A stretch of 48,604 nt of DNA. Origin: an uncultured Clostridia bacterium (GTDB lineage Bacteria; Bacillota; Clostridia; TANB77; CAG-508). The notes beneath the pieces are model-generated. The model was not told the origin of the DNA and made no database searches. It saw nothing but the letters and a program-made list of their open reading frames with translations. Positions 1 to 9,075 of the stretch are shown piece by piece. The DNA is taken from assembly GCA_949948835.1 (NCBI GenBank), contig CATLHF010000013.1, positions 1 to 48,604 of the forward strand. The letters run 5' to 3'. The position numbers and the translations under genes are program-made. Each line of letters opens with the position of its first letter. Position 1 is the first letter of the stretch.

Positions 1-578
1 TTATCATCTATTTTTAATTCATTTCTAATTTTTTTTCTCTTTTGATCATCATATGCAAATTTAGTAATATCTATAGCATTATTTAAAATATAAAAATCTT
101 TATTTTTAAACATAAATTTTCCTGCTGCATTGGAACACGCAAATAAATAATCAGCATATTTATAATTGTTATAGCATAATAACTTATTTCTTAAAGCATT
201 TATTTTTTTATCTGACCATTCTGTTGCATGACTGTGAATAATAATTTTAATGTTTTTATATTTTCGTATTGTTTTGTAAACAAACTTTAAAATAAATGCA
301 TCATGAATATGAACAATATCATATTTATTTTCTTTGAGTATTTTATCTAATTTTTTATTAAATAGATATAAATGTTTTAAATTCGAGCACTCGAAAACTT
401 TACCTCCATTTTCCTTTATTGTATTTTCGTAGGTTACAGCATTTTGTGGCATCTTTTTAAAATATAGAAAATCAAATTGTATCTTATCCTTATCTATATT
501 TTTATAATAGTTCATTATTACACTCATAACACCACTGTTAATATAAATAGTAGAATTTATATGTAAAACCTTAATCAT
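1..578 (-). CDS. Glycosyltransferase family 4 (EpsF-like), C-terminal part off the window
   Basis: Starts at the ATG at 578 (MIKVLHINSTIYINSGVMS) behind the ribosome site GGGAGAAAAG and runs open for 192 codons to the window edge. The start (KVLHI, a glycine-bearing loop, then IVHIHDAF and IIHSHATEWSDKK) is the N-terminal Rossmann half of GT-B glycosyltransferases of the EpsF/CapH type. These transfer a sugar from a nucleotide sugar to a lipid-linked glycan on the inner face of the membrane. The NAIDITKF stretch near the edge matches the NGID..F region that opens the second half. It is the last visible gene of the glycan operon that begins at 5247. The donor-binding E-x7-E region lies outside, so sugar specificity cannot be given. 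Confidence 0.8.
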   Translation of the reverse strand, partial: MIKVLHINSTIYINSGVMSVIMNYYKNIDKDKIQFDFLYFKKMPQNAVTYENTIKENGGKVFECSNLKHLYLFNKKLDKILKENKYDIVHIHDAFILKFVYKTIRKYKNIKIIIHSHATEWSDKKINALRNKLLCYNNYKYADYLFACSNAAGKFMFKNKDFYILNNAIDITKFAYDDQKRKKIRNELKIDD

Positions 579-613
579 TTGCACTTTTCTCCCTAAAATT
601 ACTTATTTAATGA

Positions 614-1366
614 CTATTTTATATGAAAAATTTTTATAACTCCCCAATAACAAATGTGAAAAACAGATCGTATTATAGATAAGTGTTCTATTTTTCTGTA
701 TAATTGCCAATGATACTTTACCAGGTCAATTTTATTGCTAGATATGGAATTTGATCGAATTCTATATTCCATCAAAATTTCATTCATACCATGTATATAC
801 TTTTCTTTTTTTAATATCTGAAGCCATAAAGCATCATCATTTCTCTTTCTTATATTAGGAACCTCAAATTTCCCTAGTTTATCCACGTTATACATTACTG
901 TTGAATTTCCAACAGGGCAATCTAATAAAATCCTATTATAATCAGCTTTTGAAATTGTTTTTATTACTTTGTTTAAGATATTTCCATTTTCATCAATTTG
1001 TTCATATGCTGTGCAAGTAAAATTATAATTGTTTTCTTCCATAAATTTTATCTGTTTCTCTAGCTTGTCTTTTTTCCATAAATCATCACTATCCAAAAAT
1101 GCCATATAGTTTCCAGTTGCTAGTTCCATAGCCTTTGTCCTTGCTTTTGCAGCGCCTTGATTAATATTAAATCTATAATACTTAATTCTTTGGTCTTCTT
1201 TTATATAATCATTAACAATTTCTTCTGTATTATCTTTAGAACAGTCATCAACAATCACTAGTTCCCAATTTTTATAGGTTTGATTGATTACTGTTTCTAT
1301 TGTTTTTCCAATAAATTTAGCACAATTGTATGTTGGCATTATTATTGATACTAATTTTTCATCCAT
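614..1366 (-). CDS. Family 2 glycosyltransferase (EpsJ/WcaA-like)
   Basis: 250 residues. The N-terminus VSIIMPTYNCAKFIGKTIE, then VIVDDCSKDNTEEI and DSDDLWKKDKLE near residues 92-103, is the GT-A fold with the DXD metal and nucleotide-sugar site of family 2 inverting transferases. It probably adds one sugar to a membrane-linked glycan. A weakly hydrophobic C-terminal stretch may sit against the membrane. The ribosome site TAGGAGTAAATA overlaps the stop region of the gene before it, so the two are translated in tandem. Donor and acceptor are unknown. Confidence 0.88.
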   Translation of the reverse strand: MDEKLVSIIMPTYNCAKFIGKTIETVINQTYKNWELVIVDDCSKDNTEEIVNDYIKEDQRIKYYRFNINQGAAKARTKAMELATGNYMAFLDSDDLWKKDKLEKQIKFMEENNYNFTCTAYEQIDENGNILNKVIKTISKADYNRILLDCPVGNSTVMYNVDKLGKFEVPNIRKRNDDALWLQILKKEKYIHGMNEILMEYRIRSNSISSNKIDLVKYHWQLYRKIEHLSIIRSVFHICYWGVIKIFHIK

Positions 1367-1375
1367 TATTTACTC

Positions 1376-2149
1376 CTATTTACTTATTTTCGTTTTTTCA
1401 ATATTGGCATCGTTTACATTATTTGTATTTACTGTGTTACTTATTTTTTTTATACTTAAAATAGCAAATACCGTCTTTATAGTTATTTTTATATCTTTGA
1501 AGAAAGTAAATGTATTTACGTATTTTAAATTATATTTCATCTTTTCTGGTAAAATTCTGTTAATGTATATTTCATCAACCTTTTCCCCTTTTGATAAATA
1601 TGTATTTACAGTTTTATCCTCATCTTTGAAGTTAATACTAGCTTCAGATGTAACACCCGCTGGCATAAGTAATGTTGCTTTCATTTCATCAGAATAGTTG
1701 TCTACATATTTTCTTACTTCAGGTCTTGTTCCCACAAATGACATATCCCCAATTAAAATATTAATCAGTTGTGGAACTTCGTCTAATCTAAATTTTCTTA
1801 TAATTTTTCCTATTCTTGTTATTCTTGAATCGTCACCTAATGTTATTAATGATCCTATTTTATCTGCATTTACTACCATTGTTCTAAATTTAAATATTTT
1901 AAAGTTTCTATTATATTGCGTTACTCTTTCTTGTCTATAAAATACTGGTCCTTTAGAATCTAATTTTATAAGCACGGCTAGTATAATAAAAATAGGTAAC
2001 AATATAATTAATAACATTAATGAAACTAATATATCAAAAACTCTTTTAACTATCAAGCTAAATTTTCTCTTTTCTAGTTTTTTATAATATGTATATGTAT
2101 CTTCATTCTTTATAGTTTCAGGTATATCTTCCCATTTTTTTAGCACCAT
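1376..2149 (-). CDS. Initiating sugar-1-phosphate transferase (PglC/EpsL-like phosphoglycosyl transferase)
   Basis: 257 residues. One hydrophobic segment near residues 36-62 is followed by GPVFYRQERV and FKIFKFRTMVVNADK, the core motifs of small monotopic phosphoglycosyl transferases. These move a sugar-1-phosphate from UDP-sugar to undecaprenyl phosphate, the first committed step of a glycan. LDEVPQLINILIGDMSFVGTRPE is the conserved C-terminal motif of the family. The ATG lies 1 base after the upstream gene's TAG, and its ribosome site GGAGG is the end of that gene. The N- and C-terminal charged tails are a little longer than in PglC. The neighbouring dehydratase and aminotransferase suggest the substrate is a diamino or amino-deoxy sugar. 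Confidence 0.88.
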   Translation of the reverse strand: MVLKKWEDIPETIKNEDTYTYYKKLEKRKFSLIVKRVFDILVSLMLLIILLPIFIILAVLIKLDSKGPVFYRQERVTQYNRNFKIFKFRTMVVNADKIGSLITLGDDSRITRIGKIIRKFRLDEVPQLINILIGDMSFVGTRPEVRKYVDNYSDEMKATLLMPAGVTSEASINFKDEDKTVNTYLSKGEKVDEIYINRILPEKMKYNLKYVNTFTFFKDIKITIKTVFAILSIKKISNTVNTNNVNDANIEKTKISK

Positions 2150-2150
2150 A

Positions 2151-3350
2151 CTAACCTCCCAAAACTTCTTTTACACACCTAATCACATATTCCACTTCCT
2201 CATCTGTTAACAATGTATGTAGCGGTAATGTAATTTCATTTTTGTACATATCGTATGCATTAGGATAATCTTTTATATCATATCCTAACTCTTTATATGC
2301 TGTCATCATAGCTAATGGCTTGTAATGTACATTTGTCGTCACTCCCATTTCAGCTAATTTACCTATCATTTCATTTCTTCTTTCTACATCAATTCCATTA
2401 ACTCTTGTAATATATAAATGTCCACTTCCAGATGAATTGTCTGTATAATGTTGTAAATGTGTTATAGGTAAGTCTTTTAATCCTTCATTGTACATTTCAA
2501 TTATTTGTTTTCTTCTTGCAAGTATTTGTTCATATCTTCCAAGCTGTGCAATCCCAATTGCTGCCATTATATCTGTCATATTACACTTATATCCTGGTAT
2601 TTTTATATCATATTCCCATTGTCCTACTTTAGTTTTGCTTAATGCGTCTTTGTTTTGTCCATGTAAAGAATATAGCATAAACATTTTGTAAATCTCTTCA
2701 TCATCAACTTCTGGAATCGTTTTCCATGTAACTGCTCCACCTTCTGCTGTTGTTAAATTTTTAACTGCATGGAATGAAAAACTTGAAAAATCTGCGATTG
2801 AACCAGTTTTTTTTCCATTTCTTGTAGCTCCAAATGAATGTGCCGCATCTGCTATTACAAGAATTCTTCCTAGTTTTTCTTGCATTTTACTTGATGGTTT
2901 AAATAGATTTTTTCTTTCTTCTACTATTTCATATATTCTATCAAAATTTGCAACTATTCCAGCAAAGTTCACTGCAATTATTGCTTTTGTTTTTTCTGTA
3001 ATCGCTTCTTTAACTTTGTTATAATCCATTTCAAAAGAATCTTTAGCACAATCTACAAATACTATTTTTGCTCCTACATGATTAATAACGCTTGCACTAG
3101 CAGTATATGTATATACAGGCACTATTACTTCATCACCTGCTCCTATTTCAAATAATCTTAGTATTAGTTCTAATCCAGCTGTATTTGAATTTAAGCACAC
3201 AGTTTTATTAACTCCACAATACTCTGCAATTTTATTCTCAAATAACTTTGTTTTTGGTCCAGTAGTAATCCAACCAGATTTTAATGTATCGATTACTTCA
3301 TTTATTTCAGCGTCTGTTATATCTGGTGGTGAAAATTTGATATCTTTCAT
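2151..3350 (-). CDS. PLP-dependent sugar aminotransferase (DegT/DnrJ/EryC1/StrS family, PglE-like)
   Basis: 399 residues, the normal length. The N-terminus FSPPDITDAEINEVIDTLKSGWITTGPKT, the internal VIADAAHSFGA with the PLP-binding aspartate, and SFHAVKNLTTAEGG with the Schiff-base lysine are diagnostic of sugar aminotransferases. They convert a 4-keto-6-deoxy nucleotide sugar to a 4-amino sugar. It lies 25 bp downstream of the 4,6-dehydratase that would supply the substrate and directly upstream of the phosphoglycosyl transferase that would use the product. An acetyltransferase (PglD-like) that would finish a bacillosamine sugar is not visible in the window. Confidence 0.9.
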   Translation of the reverse strand: MKDIKFSPPDITDAEINEVIDTLKSGWITTGPKTKLFENKIAEYCGVNKTVCLNSNTAGLELILRLFEIGAGDEVIVPVYTYTASASVINHVGAKIVFVDCAKDSFEMDYNKVKEAITEKTKAIIAVNFAGIVANFDRIYEIVEERKNLFKPSSKMQEKLGRILVIADAAHSFGATRNGKKTGSIADFSSFSFHAVKNLTTAEGGAVTWKTIPEVDDEEIYKMFMLYSLHGQNKDALSKTKVGQWEYDIKIPGYKCNMTDIMAAIGIAQLGRYEQILARRKQIIEMYNEGLKDLPITHLQHYTDNSSGSGHLYITRVNGIDVERRNEMIGKLAEMGVTTNVHYKPLAMMTAYKELGYDIKDYPNAYDMYKNEITLPLHTLLTDEEVEYVIRCVKEVLGG

Positions 3351-3375
3351 TTTTTACGCTTCCTTTACTAAAATT

Positions 3376-5247
3376 TTACTTTGTAATTTCTTTTATTTTT
3401 TCCTCTTTAAATGTAGGAACAACCTCTTTTATAACTGCTTTTATTTTATCTTTTTGATCATTAGTTGTACTTTGTAATAAAACATCTAATTCAGATAATT
3501 TTTCTTTTATCATGTTCATATTTATATTTATTGGTTCTGCGATATAAATTTTATCATGTTTTGTTTGTTCTAACCCCTCTTCTGCCATAAGTAATTCCTC
3601 ATAAAGTTTTTCTCCTGGTCTTAACCCAGTCACTTTTATTTGTATATCTACATTTGGTTCTAGTCCAGATAGCTTAATTAAGTTTACAGCCATATCATAA
3701 ATTTTAACTGGCTCTCCCATATCTAGCACAAAAATTTCTCCACCTTCTGCATACGTCATAGCTTGAAGCACTAATGAAACAGCTTCTGGTATTGTCATAA
3801 AAAATCTTGTTATATCTTTATGTGTTACTGTAACTGGTCCACCTTCTTTAATTTGTTTTTTAAATAGTGGAACTACAGAACCGTTACTTCCTAATACATT
3901 TCCAAATCTTACTGCCGCAAATTCTGTTTTACTTTCTTTGTTTTTTGCTTGTATAATCATTTCGCAAAGTCTTTTTGTTGCTCCCATTATATTAGTTGGG
4001 TTAACCGCTTTATCTGTTGATATTAATACAAATCTTTTTACTCCATATTTATCTGCACAGTTTGCTACATTGTATGTTCCAAATACATTATTTTTAATCG
4101 CTTCTAATGGACTTGTTTCCATTAAAGGAACATGTTTATGTGCTGCTGCATGAAATACTAAGTATGGTTTGTATTGTAAAAATATTTCTTCTAATCTTTT
4201 TTTATCTCTTACACTTGCTACTATTGCACATATTTCTAAATCCGGATAATTTCTCTTTAATTCTTGTTCAATGTCGTATAAGCTATTTTCATATATATCT
4301 ACCATAACTAGCCTTTGAGGATTATAGGTAACAATTTGTCTACAAAGTTCTGAACCTATTGAACCTCCACCACCAGTTACTAATATCGTTTTGTTCTCGA
4401 TTAATTCTTTTATATTTCTGTTATCTAGTTCTATCGAATCTCTACCTAATAAATCCTCTATTTCCACATCTCTAAAGTTATCCATCAAATTCTTATTTTG
4501 AATAAGATCTGTTATTCCTGGTAACATCCTAACTTTACATTCTGTTTCTTGGCAAATCTCTAATATTTTCTTTCTTTCTTTCTTTGATATTTTCGAAATT
4601 GAGAAAAATATTAATTCAACATTATTTTCCTTGCAAATTCTTGGTATGTCATATCTTGTTCCTAATATTCTATTGCCTGATATTGCATAATTTAGTTTGT
4701 TAGAATTATCATCTGTTAATCCAACAATGTTATATACATCGTTCATTTCTTTTTTTATTGTACTAATTATCATTTTCGCTGCTCCTCCAGCTCCAATAAT
4801 TAATACATTCTTCTTTTTGTTAGTATTTTGTACCTTGAAAGCACTAGCATCTGTTAACATTAGTCTTAATATCACTCTATAACTAATAATAGAAACTACA
4901 ATAATAAGAGAAGCAATTATATGCACCCTCATTGTTACTATATATGAAGGTAAAATAAGTTCAAATAGTGTTATTATTGTATACGAAATTAGACATACCA
5001 AAATATACACCAAATAATCATTTCCATTCTCATATCTTGTAATATTTTTGTATGTCTTAAATATGTGCAATAATGTCATATATATAACAACTGCTAATAT
5101 AATTGTATTGATAATTCTTCTATTTAATTCTCCCCCTATAATTCCTGTGTCATTTATAACTATTTCAGCCATATAATAGGCCATTGCAATAATTGCAATG
5201 TCCATCATTTTTAAAATAATATTTCTATGTTTCCTTATTAATTTCAT
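3376..5247 (-). CDS. Membrane-bound UDP-sugar 4,6-dehydratase (PglF/CapD/FlaA1 family)
   Basis: 623 residues, typical of the long membrane form. Four hydrophobic segments occupy about residues 10-130. They are followed by a nucleotide-binding-like domain (NVLIIGAGGAAKMII near 150) and the catalytic SDR domain starting at ILVTGGGGSIGSELCRQI near 288. The enzyme removes water from UDP-GlcNAc to give the 4-keto-6-deoxy sugar. It is first in the glycan operon and is preceded by a near-consensus promoter. The dehydratase, aminotransferase, phosphoglycosyl transferase order is that of bacillosamine-type pathways. The exact product cannot be read from sequence. Confidence 0.9.
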   Translation of the reverse strand: MKLIRKHRNIILKMMDIAIIAMAYYMAEIVINDTGIIGGELNRRIINTIILAVVIYMTLLHIFKTYKNITRYENGNDYLVYILVCLISYTIITLFELILPSYIVTMRVHIIASLIIVVSIISYRVILRLMLTDASAFKVQNTNKKKNVLIIGAGGAAKMIISTIKKEMNDVYNIVGLTDDNSNKLNYAISGNRILGTRYDIPRICKENNVELIFFSISKISKKERKKILEICQETECKVRMLPGITDLIQNKNLMDNFRDVEIEDLLGRDSIELDNRNIKELIENKTILVTGGGGSIGSELCRQIVTYNPQRLVMVDIYENSLYDIEQELKRNYPDLEICAIVASVRDKKRLEEIFLQYKPYLVFHAAAHKHVPLMETSPLEAIKNNVFGTYNVANCADKYGVKRFVLISTDKAVNPTNIMGATKRLCEMIIQAKNKESKTEFAAVRFGNVLGSNGSVVPLFKKQIKEGGPVTVTHKDITRFFMTIPEAVSLVLQAMTYAEGGEIFVLDMGEPVKIYDMAVNLIKLSGLEPNVDIQIKVTGLRPGEKLYEELLMAEEGLEQTKHDKIYIAEPININMNMIKEKLSELDVLLQSTTNDQKDKIKAVIKEVVPTFKEEKIKEITK

Positions 5248-5303
5248 TTTATAAAACTTCCCCTTTTTTGTTTTATGTTCATTTGTAATCTCTCATCTTA
5301 TCT

Positions 5304-5332
5304 ATTATAGCATATTTTCTTCATGATTTCAA
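5304..5332 (-). promoter_or_regulatory. Promoter of the surface-glycan operon
   Basis: On the minus strand TTGAAA (5332-5327) is followed by 17 bases and a perfect TATAAT (5309-5304), a sigma-A type promoter. Transcription should start near 5297, leaving a leader of about 50 bases before the dehydratase ATG at 5247. No second strong promoter is seen between the glycan genes. The rest of 5248-5446 holds only AT-rich sequence. Confidence 0.75.
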
Positions 5333-5446
5333 GGTTTTTCTAGCTTCTTTCTAATAATACTACAACTTTAGAGCTTATTCAAGTTTTTCAACACAAATGT
5401 CATCGTTTTGTAATAATTAGATATTATTATGTGACATAATTCTTCC

Positions 5447-6895
5447 CTATTGCTTATCCCATTCAAAATCAAATAATTCCAACTTTTCATGAATGTGCTG
5501 TGCTAATGTTTTTTCTTTTATTTGGTTGTAGTTTATTAGGTCTGGATAGAAAAAGCAGAAGGATAATGCTGTATGGGTATTAAATTTTTTAACATAGGAT
5601 TGTCCTCTTGATAGTCCATAATTAACTTTGTAAGATGTTGTATTTTTATTTACTGCTCTAATTCTATATCTCGTATTTTCTTCATCTTTAAAATGCATGT
5701 CTTCTATTTTTCTATTTTCACTAATTTCATAAATAGTCTCTTTTTTTATCCAACTACAATGATCAAGTTTTTCGATATCTGCTTCTTTACCTTCCACAAC
5801 ATCATTAGTTATAAAAATTCGATTAAATAGTTCTAAATTTTTATATTTTAAAAGAATGAAATATAGATATAAAGCATATCCTTCTACTGTTTCTATTTCT
5901 TTTAATTCTCTTTCCTCTAACACCAAAAAGTTATTATAGATAGTGTTTACATCTCTTAATGACAAATTGTAAACTTGTGAAAAATTGATCAACATATCTT
6001 TTAAATCCCATTTTATATCTCCTACTGTAAAACGATAATTTGGATCCGAACTGGAAACTTCTATTTCTTTACGAATTGGTTTTCTTTTATCCATAATGTA
6101 ACCAATATAATTTTCCAAGTTTGGTTTTGGCATTTTTGTGATGTAGTCGAAAAAACGACAAATATATCCTGCAGCATCAATTTCTGTTCCATATACTTTT
6201 TTAACCGAATAACTTAGTTGTGTCATATCTAGCGCAAATACAAAGTTCATGTTTTTTACATTAAAAATATGTTTGATTGCTTCTAATAATTTAATCGCAA
6301 ACAGTGGCTTGCATCGATCTAGTTCGTCAATCATAATAATAATTTTAGTTTGATTTGTTATTTTTTCAAGCATTTTTTTCACTTTACTTAACTTTTCTTT
6401 ATAGTCAATATATTCATTTAACATATCGTCCATACAAGTTTCTCGGTTCATAATTTTTCCCACTTCTTGAATCCCTTGTATTCCTGTTTGCAGTATTTCT
6501 CCGCCTGGAAGAGCTTTTTTACTAAATTTAATAATCGTTTCAAATACTGACTTTATCCCATCTTTTCCATTTTCTTTGTCATTTGTTACTTGGAAAACCG
6601 GATTGGTTAATATTGAGTAAATGACCGTTTCTAGTGGATTTTCTGAAAAGTCATTTTCCCACGCATTATAGGAAATGACGATATATTGTTCTTTCCCATT
6701 TTCATTCTTTTGCTCTTTTAGTTTCTCTTCCCACATCTTCAAAAACTCTGTTTTTCCTGTCCCCCAGCTAGAATCAATTGCCATCGTAAAGGAATCACTA
6801 TCTGAGTTTCTTTTATATTTTTCTGGTTTATTTATAATTTCTGTTAGAATATCTGCATATTTTTTTCTTTCTAATTTGTCCTTTTCAAATCCCAT
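5447..6895 (-). CDS. KAP-family P-loop NTPase
   Basis: 482 residues. Walker A is WGTGKTEF near residues 44-51 and Walker B is IIIMIDELDRC near 185-195, with the LDRC ending typical of KAP NTPases. The segment YIVISYNAWENDFSENP near 70-87 is the KAP-specific region after Walker A. Many KAP proteins carry membrane helices between the Walker motifs; I see none here, so this one is probably soluble. It stands alone, with a terminator behind the gene upstream. KAP proteins include phage-exclusion factors such as PifA, so a defence role is possible but not shown. Confidence 0.85.
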   Translation of the reverse strand: MGFEKDKLERKKYADILTEIINKPEKYKRNSDSDSFTMAIDSSWGTGKTEFLKMWEEKLKEQKNENGKEQYIVISYNAWENDFSENPLETVIYSILTNPVFQVTNDKENGKDGIKSVFETIIKFSKKALPGGEILQTGIQGIQEVGKIMNRETCMDDMLNEYIDYKEKLSKVKKMLEKITNQTKIIIMIDELDRCKPLFAIKLLEAIKHIFNVKNMNFVFALDMTQLSYSVKKVYGTEIDAAGYICRFFDYITKMPKPNLENYIGYIMDKRKPIRKEIEVSSSDPNYRFTVGDIKWDLKDMLINFSQVYNLSLRDVNTIYNNFLVLEERELKEIETVEGYALYLYFILLKYKNLELFNRIFITNDVVEGKEADIEKLDHCSWIKKETIYEISENRKIEDMHFKDEENTRYRIRAVNKNTTSYKVNYGLSRGQSYVKKFNTHTALSFCFFYPDLINYNQIKEKTLAQHIHEKLELFDFEWDKQ

Positions 6896-6933
6896 ATATT
6901 TCTCCTACCTATTTCGACATTATTATATCGAAA

Positions 6934-6978
6934 AAAGCAATAGAATTCAATTCTTTCTATTGCTTTTCGAATTTTTCT
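6934..6978 (-). terminator. Rho-independent terminator of the LCP gene
   Basis: An inverted repeat AAAAGCAATAGAA ... TTCTATTGCTTTT with A-rich and T-rich flanks lies between the LCP stop and the KAP gene start. It should end the LCP transcript. T runs on both sides allow function in both directions. Confidence 0.75.
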
Positions 6979-6995
6979 TTTCCACTTCGCTTTCT

Positions 6996-8045
6996 TTATT
7001 TACTATACCCTGTTTTCTTCACTATCTTATCGCTAATTTCTTTTACTTTTTCGCTTGGTTCGTAGTCTGTTTGCCCATATACTTTTTCATGTAATTCTTT
7101 TACGTTAGATTCTAACGTAATTGGCGGTCCATACCACACTCCTTTAATGGTTGCTCCTTTTGTATCATATGGCCAACCAGTTGAATCTGTTATTTTGTAA
7201 GTTGCAAGTTGTGGGATTAGCGAAATAATTTCGCTTGCATTTATATTAGTGTACACAATTGGAAGAAGTTTATCTGCAAGTGCATTTAATTGTGATACAC
7301 TCATTCTTTTTGCTTTGTTTACGACCGCCATCATAATATCTCTCATTCTTTCGGTACGTTTGTAGTCTCCACCTGCTGTATAACGAATTCTTCCATAAGC
7401 TAGTGCTTGCACACCATTTAGAGTTTGATTTCCTGTTTTAGAAATGTGGCTTGCGTTTTTTCCTGTTATTCGATTAGTTTCATTTATAATTCCATTAATC
7501 TGTTGTAATTCTGCACTTGTAATGTTCATATTAACACCACCCACCGCATCTACAATATCTACAACGGATTCAAAGTTTACAGTCACAAATTCTTTTATGT
7601 TTAAATCTAGATTTGTGTTTAATGTACTCATTGCTAGTGTTGCTCCACCATAAGCATATGCATGTGTTATCTTATCTAAGTCTCTTCCTGTTATTTCTAG
7701 GTAAGTGTCACGGTATACTGATGTTAAATTAACTTCTTTGGTATTCTCGTTGATAGTTGCAAGAATAATACAATCACTTCTAGTTCCTTTTACTAGTTCA
7801 TTACTTCTACTATCTACTCCAAAAATCGCAATGGTACGGTATCCTTTTAATTCATTATCGATTCCCGTATTTACTTCAATCTCGTTTTCGTCAATATCAA
7901 CATAGTTTAGTCTTCCTAATTTATCATGCACATACCAAACGCCAACTCCTGCACCAATTCCAAGTAAAATAATAAGAATTAGTACAATAATTAACATTAC
8001 TTTTCCCAAAGTCCTTAATCCCGATTTTTTCTTTGTTTCGTTCAT
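6996..8045 (-). CDS. LytR-CpsA-Psr (LCP) family cell-wall polymer ligase
   Basis: About 349 residues from the ATG at 8045 (MNETKKKSGLR). I chose this over the upstream ATG at 8090 because AGGAG precedes it and the first 15 codons of the longer frame do not resemble the family. One membrane anchor spans about residues 14-38. The extracellular catalytic domain shows GVDSR, RSDCIILATIN and SVYRDTYLEI with the arginine and aspartate residues that bind pyrophosphate. It continues with the ITHAYAYGG and RYTAGGDYKRTERMRDI motifs. LCP enzymes move undecaprenyl-linked glycans onto peptidoglycan, which fits a genome with a glycan operon nearby. Confidence 0.92.
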   Translation of the reverse strand: MNETKKKSGLRTLGKVMLIIVLILIILLGIGAGVGVWYVHDKLGRLNYVDIDENEIEVNTGIDNELKGYRTIAIFGVDSRSNELVKGTRSDCIILATINENTKEVNLTSVYRDTYLEITGRDLDKITHAYAYGGATLAMSTLNTNLDLNIKEFVTVNFESVVDIVDAVGGVNMNITSAELQQINGIINETNRITGKNASHISKTGNQTLNGVQALAYGRIRYTAGGDYKRTERMRDIMMAVVNKAKRMSVSQLNALADKLLPIVYTNINASEIISLIPQLATYKITDSTGWPYDTKGATIKGVWYGPPITLESNVKELHEKVYGQTDYEPSEKVKEISDKIVKKTGYSK

Positions 8046-8116
8046 TTTTACTTCATCTCCTATTTCATCTAAGCAAGTAATTGAAAACAATATATTATAT
8101 TACTTGCCAGCACTTT

Positions 8117-9064
8117 TTACAAATATGCTTTTAGTAATTTTAGTTCCCCTTTTATTTCATATTCTCCTAAATTTGCCGGAACAATAAAACTATCTCCTAC
8201 TCTTATTTCATATTCCTTACTATTGGTTTTAATAATTCCGTTTCCTTCTACTACCATATATGCTTCAAAAGATTCTTTATTGGATTTTGATTGATAGGTA
8301 GATTTAATTTTAACGGAATCCACCTTAAAATAATCACCATCAATTACATTTTTGCTAACCTCTTCTTGATGATTAGTTGATGTTATACTATATTTTGTAT
8401 CTTGTTTGATAACATCAATCGCTTTTTCAATATGTAATTGTCTTGGTTTTCCATCTTTTCCAATTCGATCCCAATCATATACACGATAGGTTAAGTTGCT
8501 GTTTTGTTGTATTTCACAAATTAGAGTATCTTTTAAAATAGCATGTACTGTTCCAGATGGAATATAGATAACATCTCCTTTATGAATTGGTACTTGTTTT
8601 AAATTGTTTCGTATATTTCCTCTTCGAATAATCTCTGCAATTTCTTCTTGTTTCACAGTTTCTTTCATTCCACAAATAATGCTCGCCTCTTCGTCGCAAT
8701 CCATCACATACCACATTTCTGTTTTTCCTGTGTCATTTTCATATTGAGAAGCGTATTCATCATCTGGATGTACTTGAACCGATAAATTGTCTTTGGCATC
8801 AATAAATTTAATTAACAATGGAAAACGCTCCATATCCTTCGTTTTTATTCCAAAGATCTCTTCTCGTTTTTCTTTATCATCAAACAATTCCTTTAATGTC
8901 ATTCCATTTAAATTTTTTACCGTACTTAAACCTGCATCATTTGTTGATATTTCCCAGCTTTCTGCTGTTATTTCAAAGGGGCTATCTTTTTCAAAAACCT
9001 CTTTTAATCTTGTTCCGCCCCAAATATAATCTTTATAGGTTGGTTTCATAAATAATGGTTCCAC
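8117..9064 (-). CDS. manA: Mannose-6-phosphate isomerase, class I
   Basis: 315 residues, the usual length for the short Firmicutes form. Zinc ligands are visible: QVHPDDEYA, KTEMWYV and IPSGTVHAI. The enzyme interconverts fructose-6-phosphate and mannose-6-phosphate, linking glycolysis to mannose and GDP-mannose supply. The start is a GTG at 9064 with GGAGG six bases before it. It follows argS by 11 bp and is probably cotranscribed with it. Confidence 0.93.
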   Translation of the reverse strand: MEPLFMKPTYKDYIWGGTRLKEVFEKDSPFEITAESWEISTNDAGLSTVKNLNGMTLKELFDDKEKREEIFGIKTKDMERFPLLIKFIDAKDNLSVQVHPDDEYASQYENDTGKTEMWYVMDCDEEASIICGMKETVKQEEIAEIIRRGNIRNNLKQVPIHKGDVIYIPSGTVHAILKDTLICEIQQNSNLTYRVYDWDRIGKDGKPRQLHIEKAIDVIKQDTKYSITSTNHQEEVSKNVIDGDYFKVDSVKIKSTYQSKSNKESFEAYMVVEGNGIIKTNSKEYEIRVGDSFIVPANLGEYEIKGELKLLKAYL

Positions 9065-9075
9065 AAAAAACCTCC

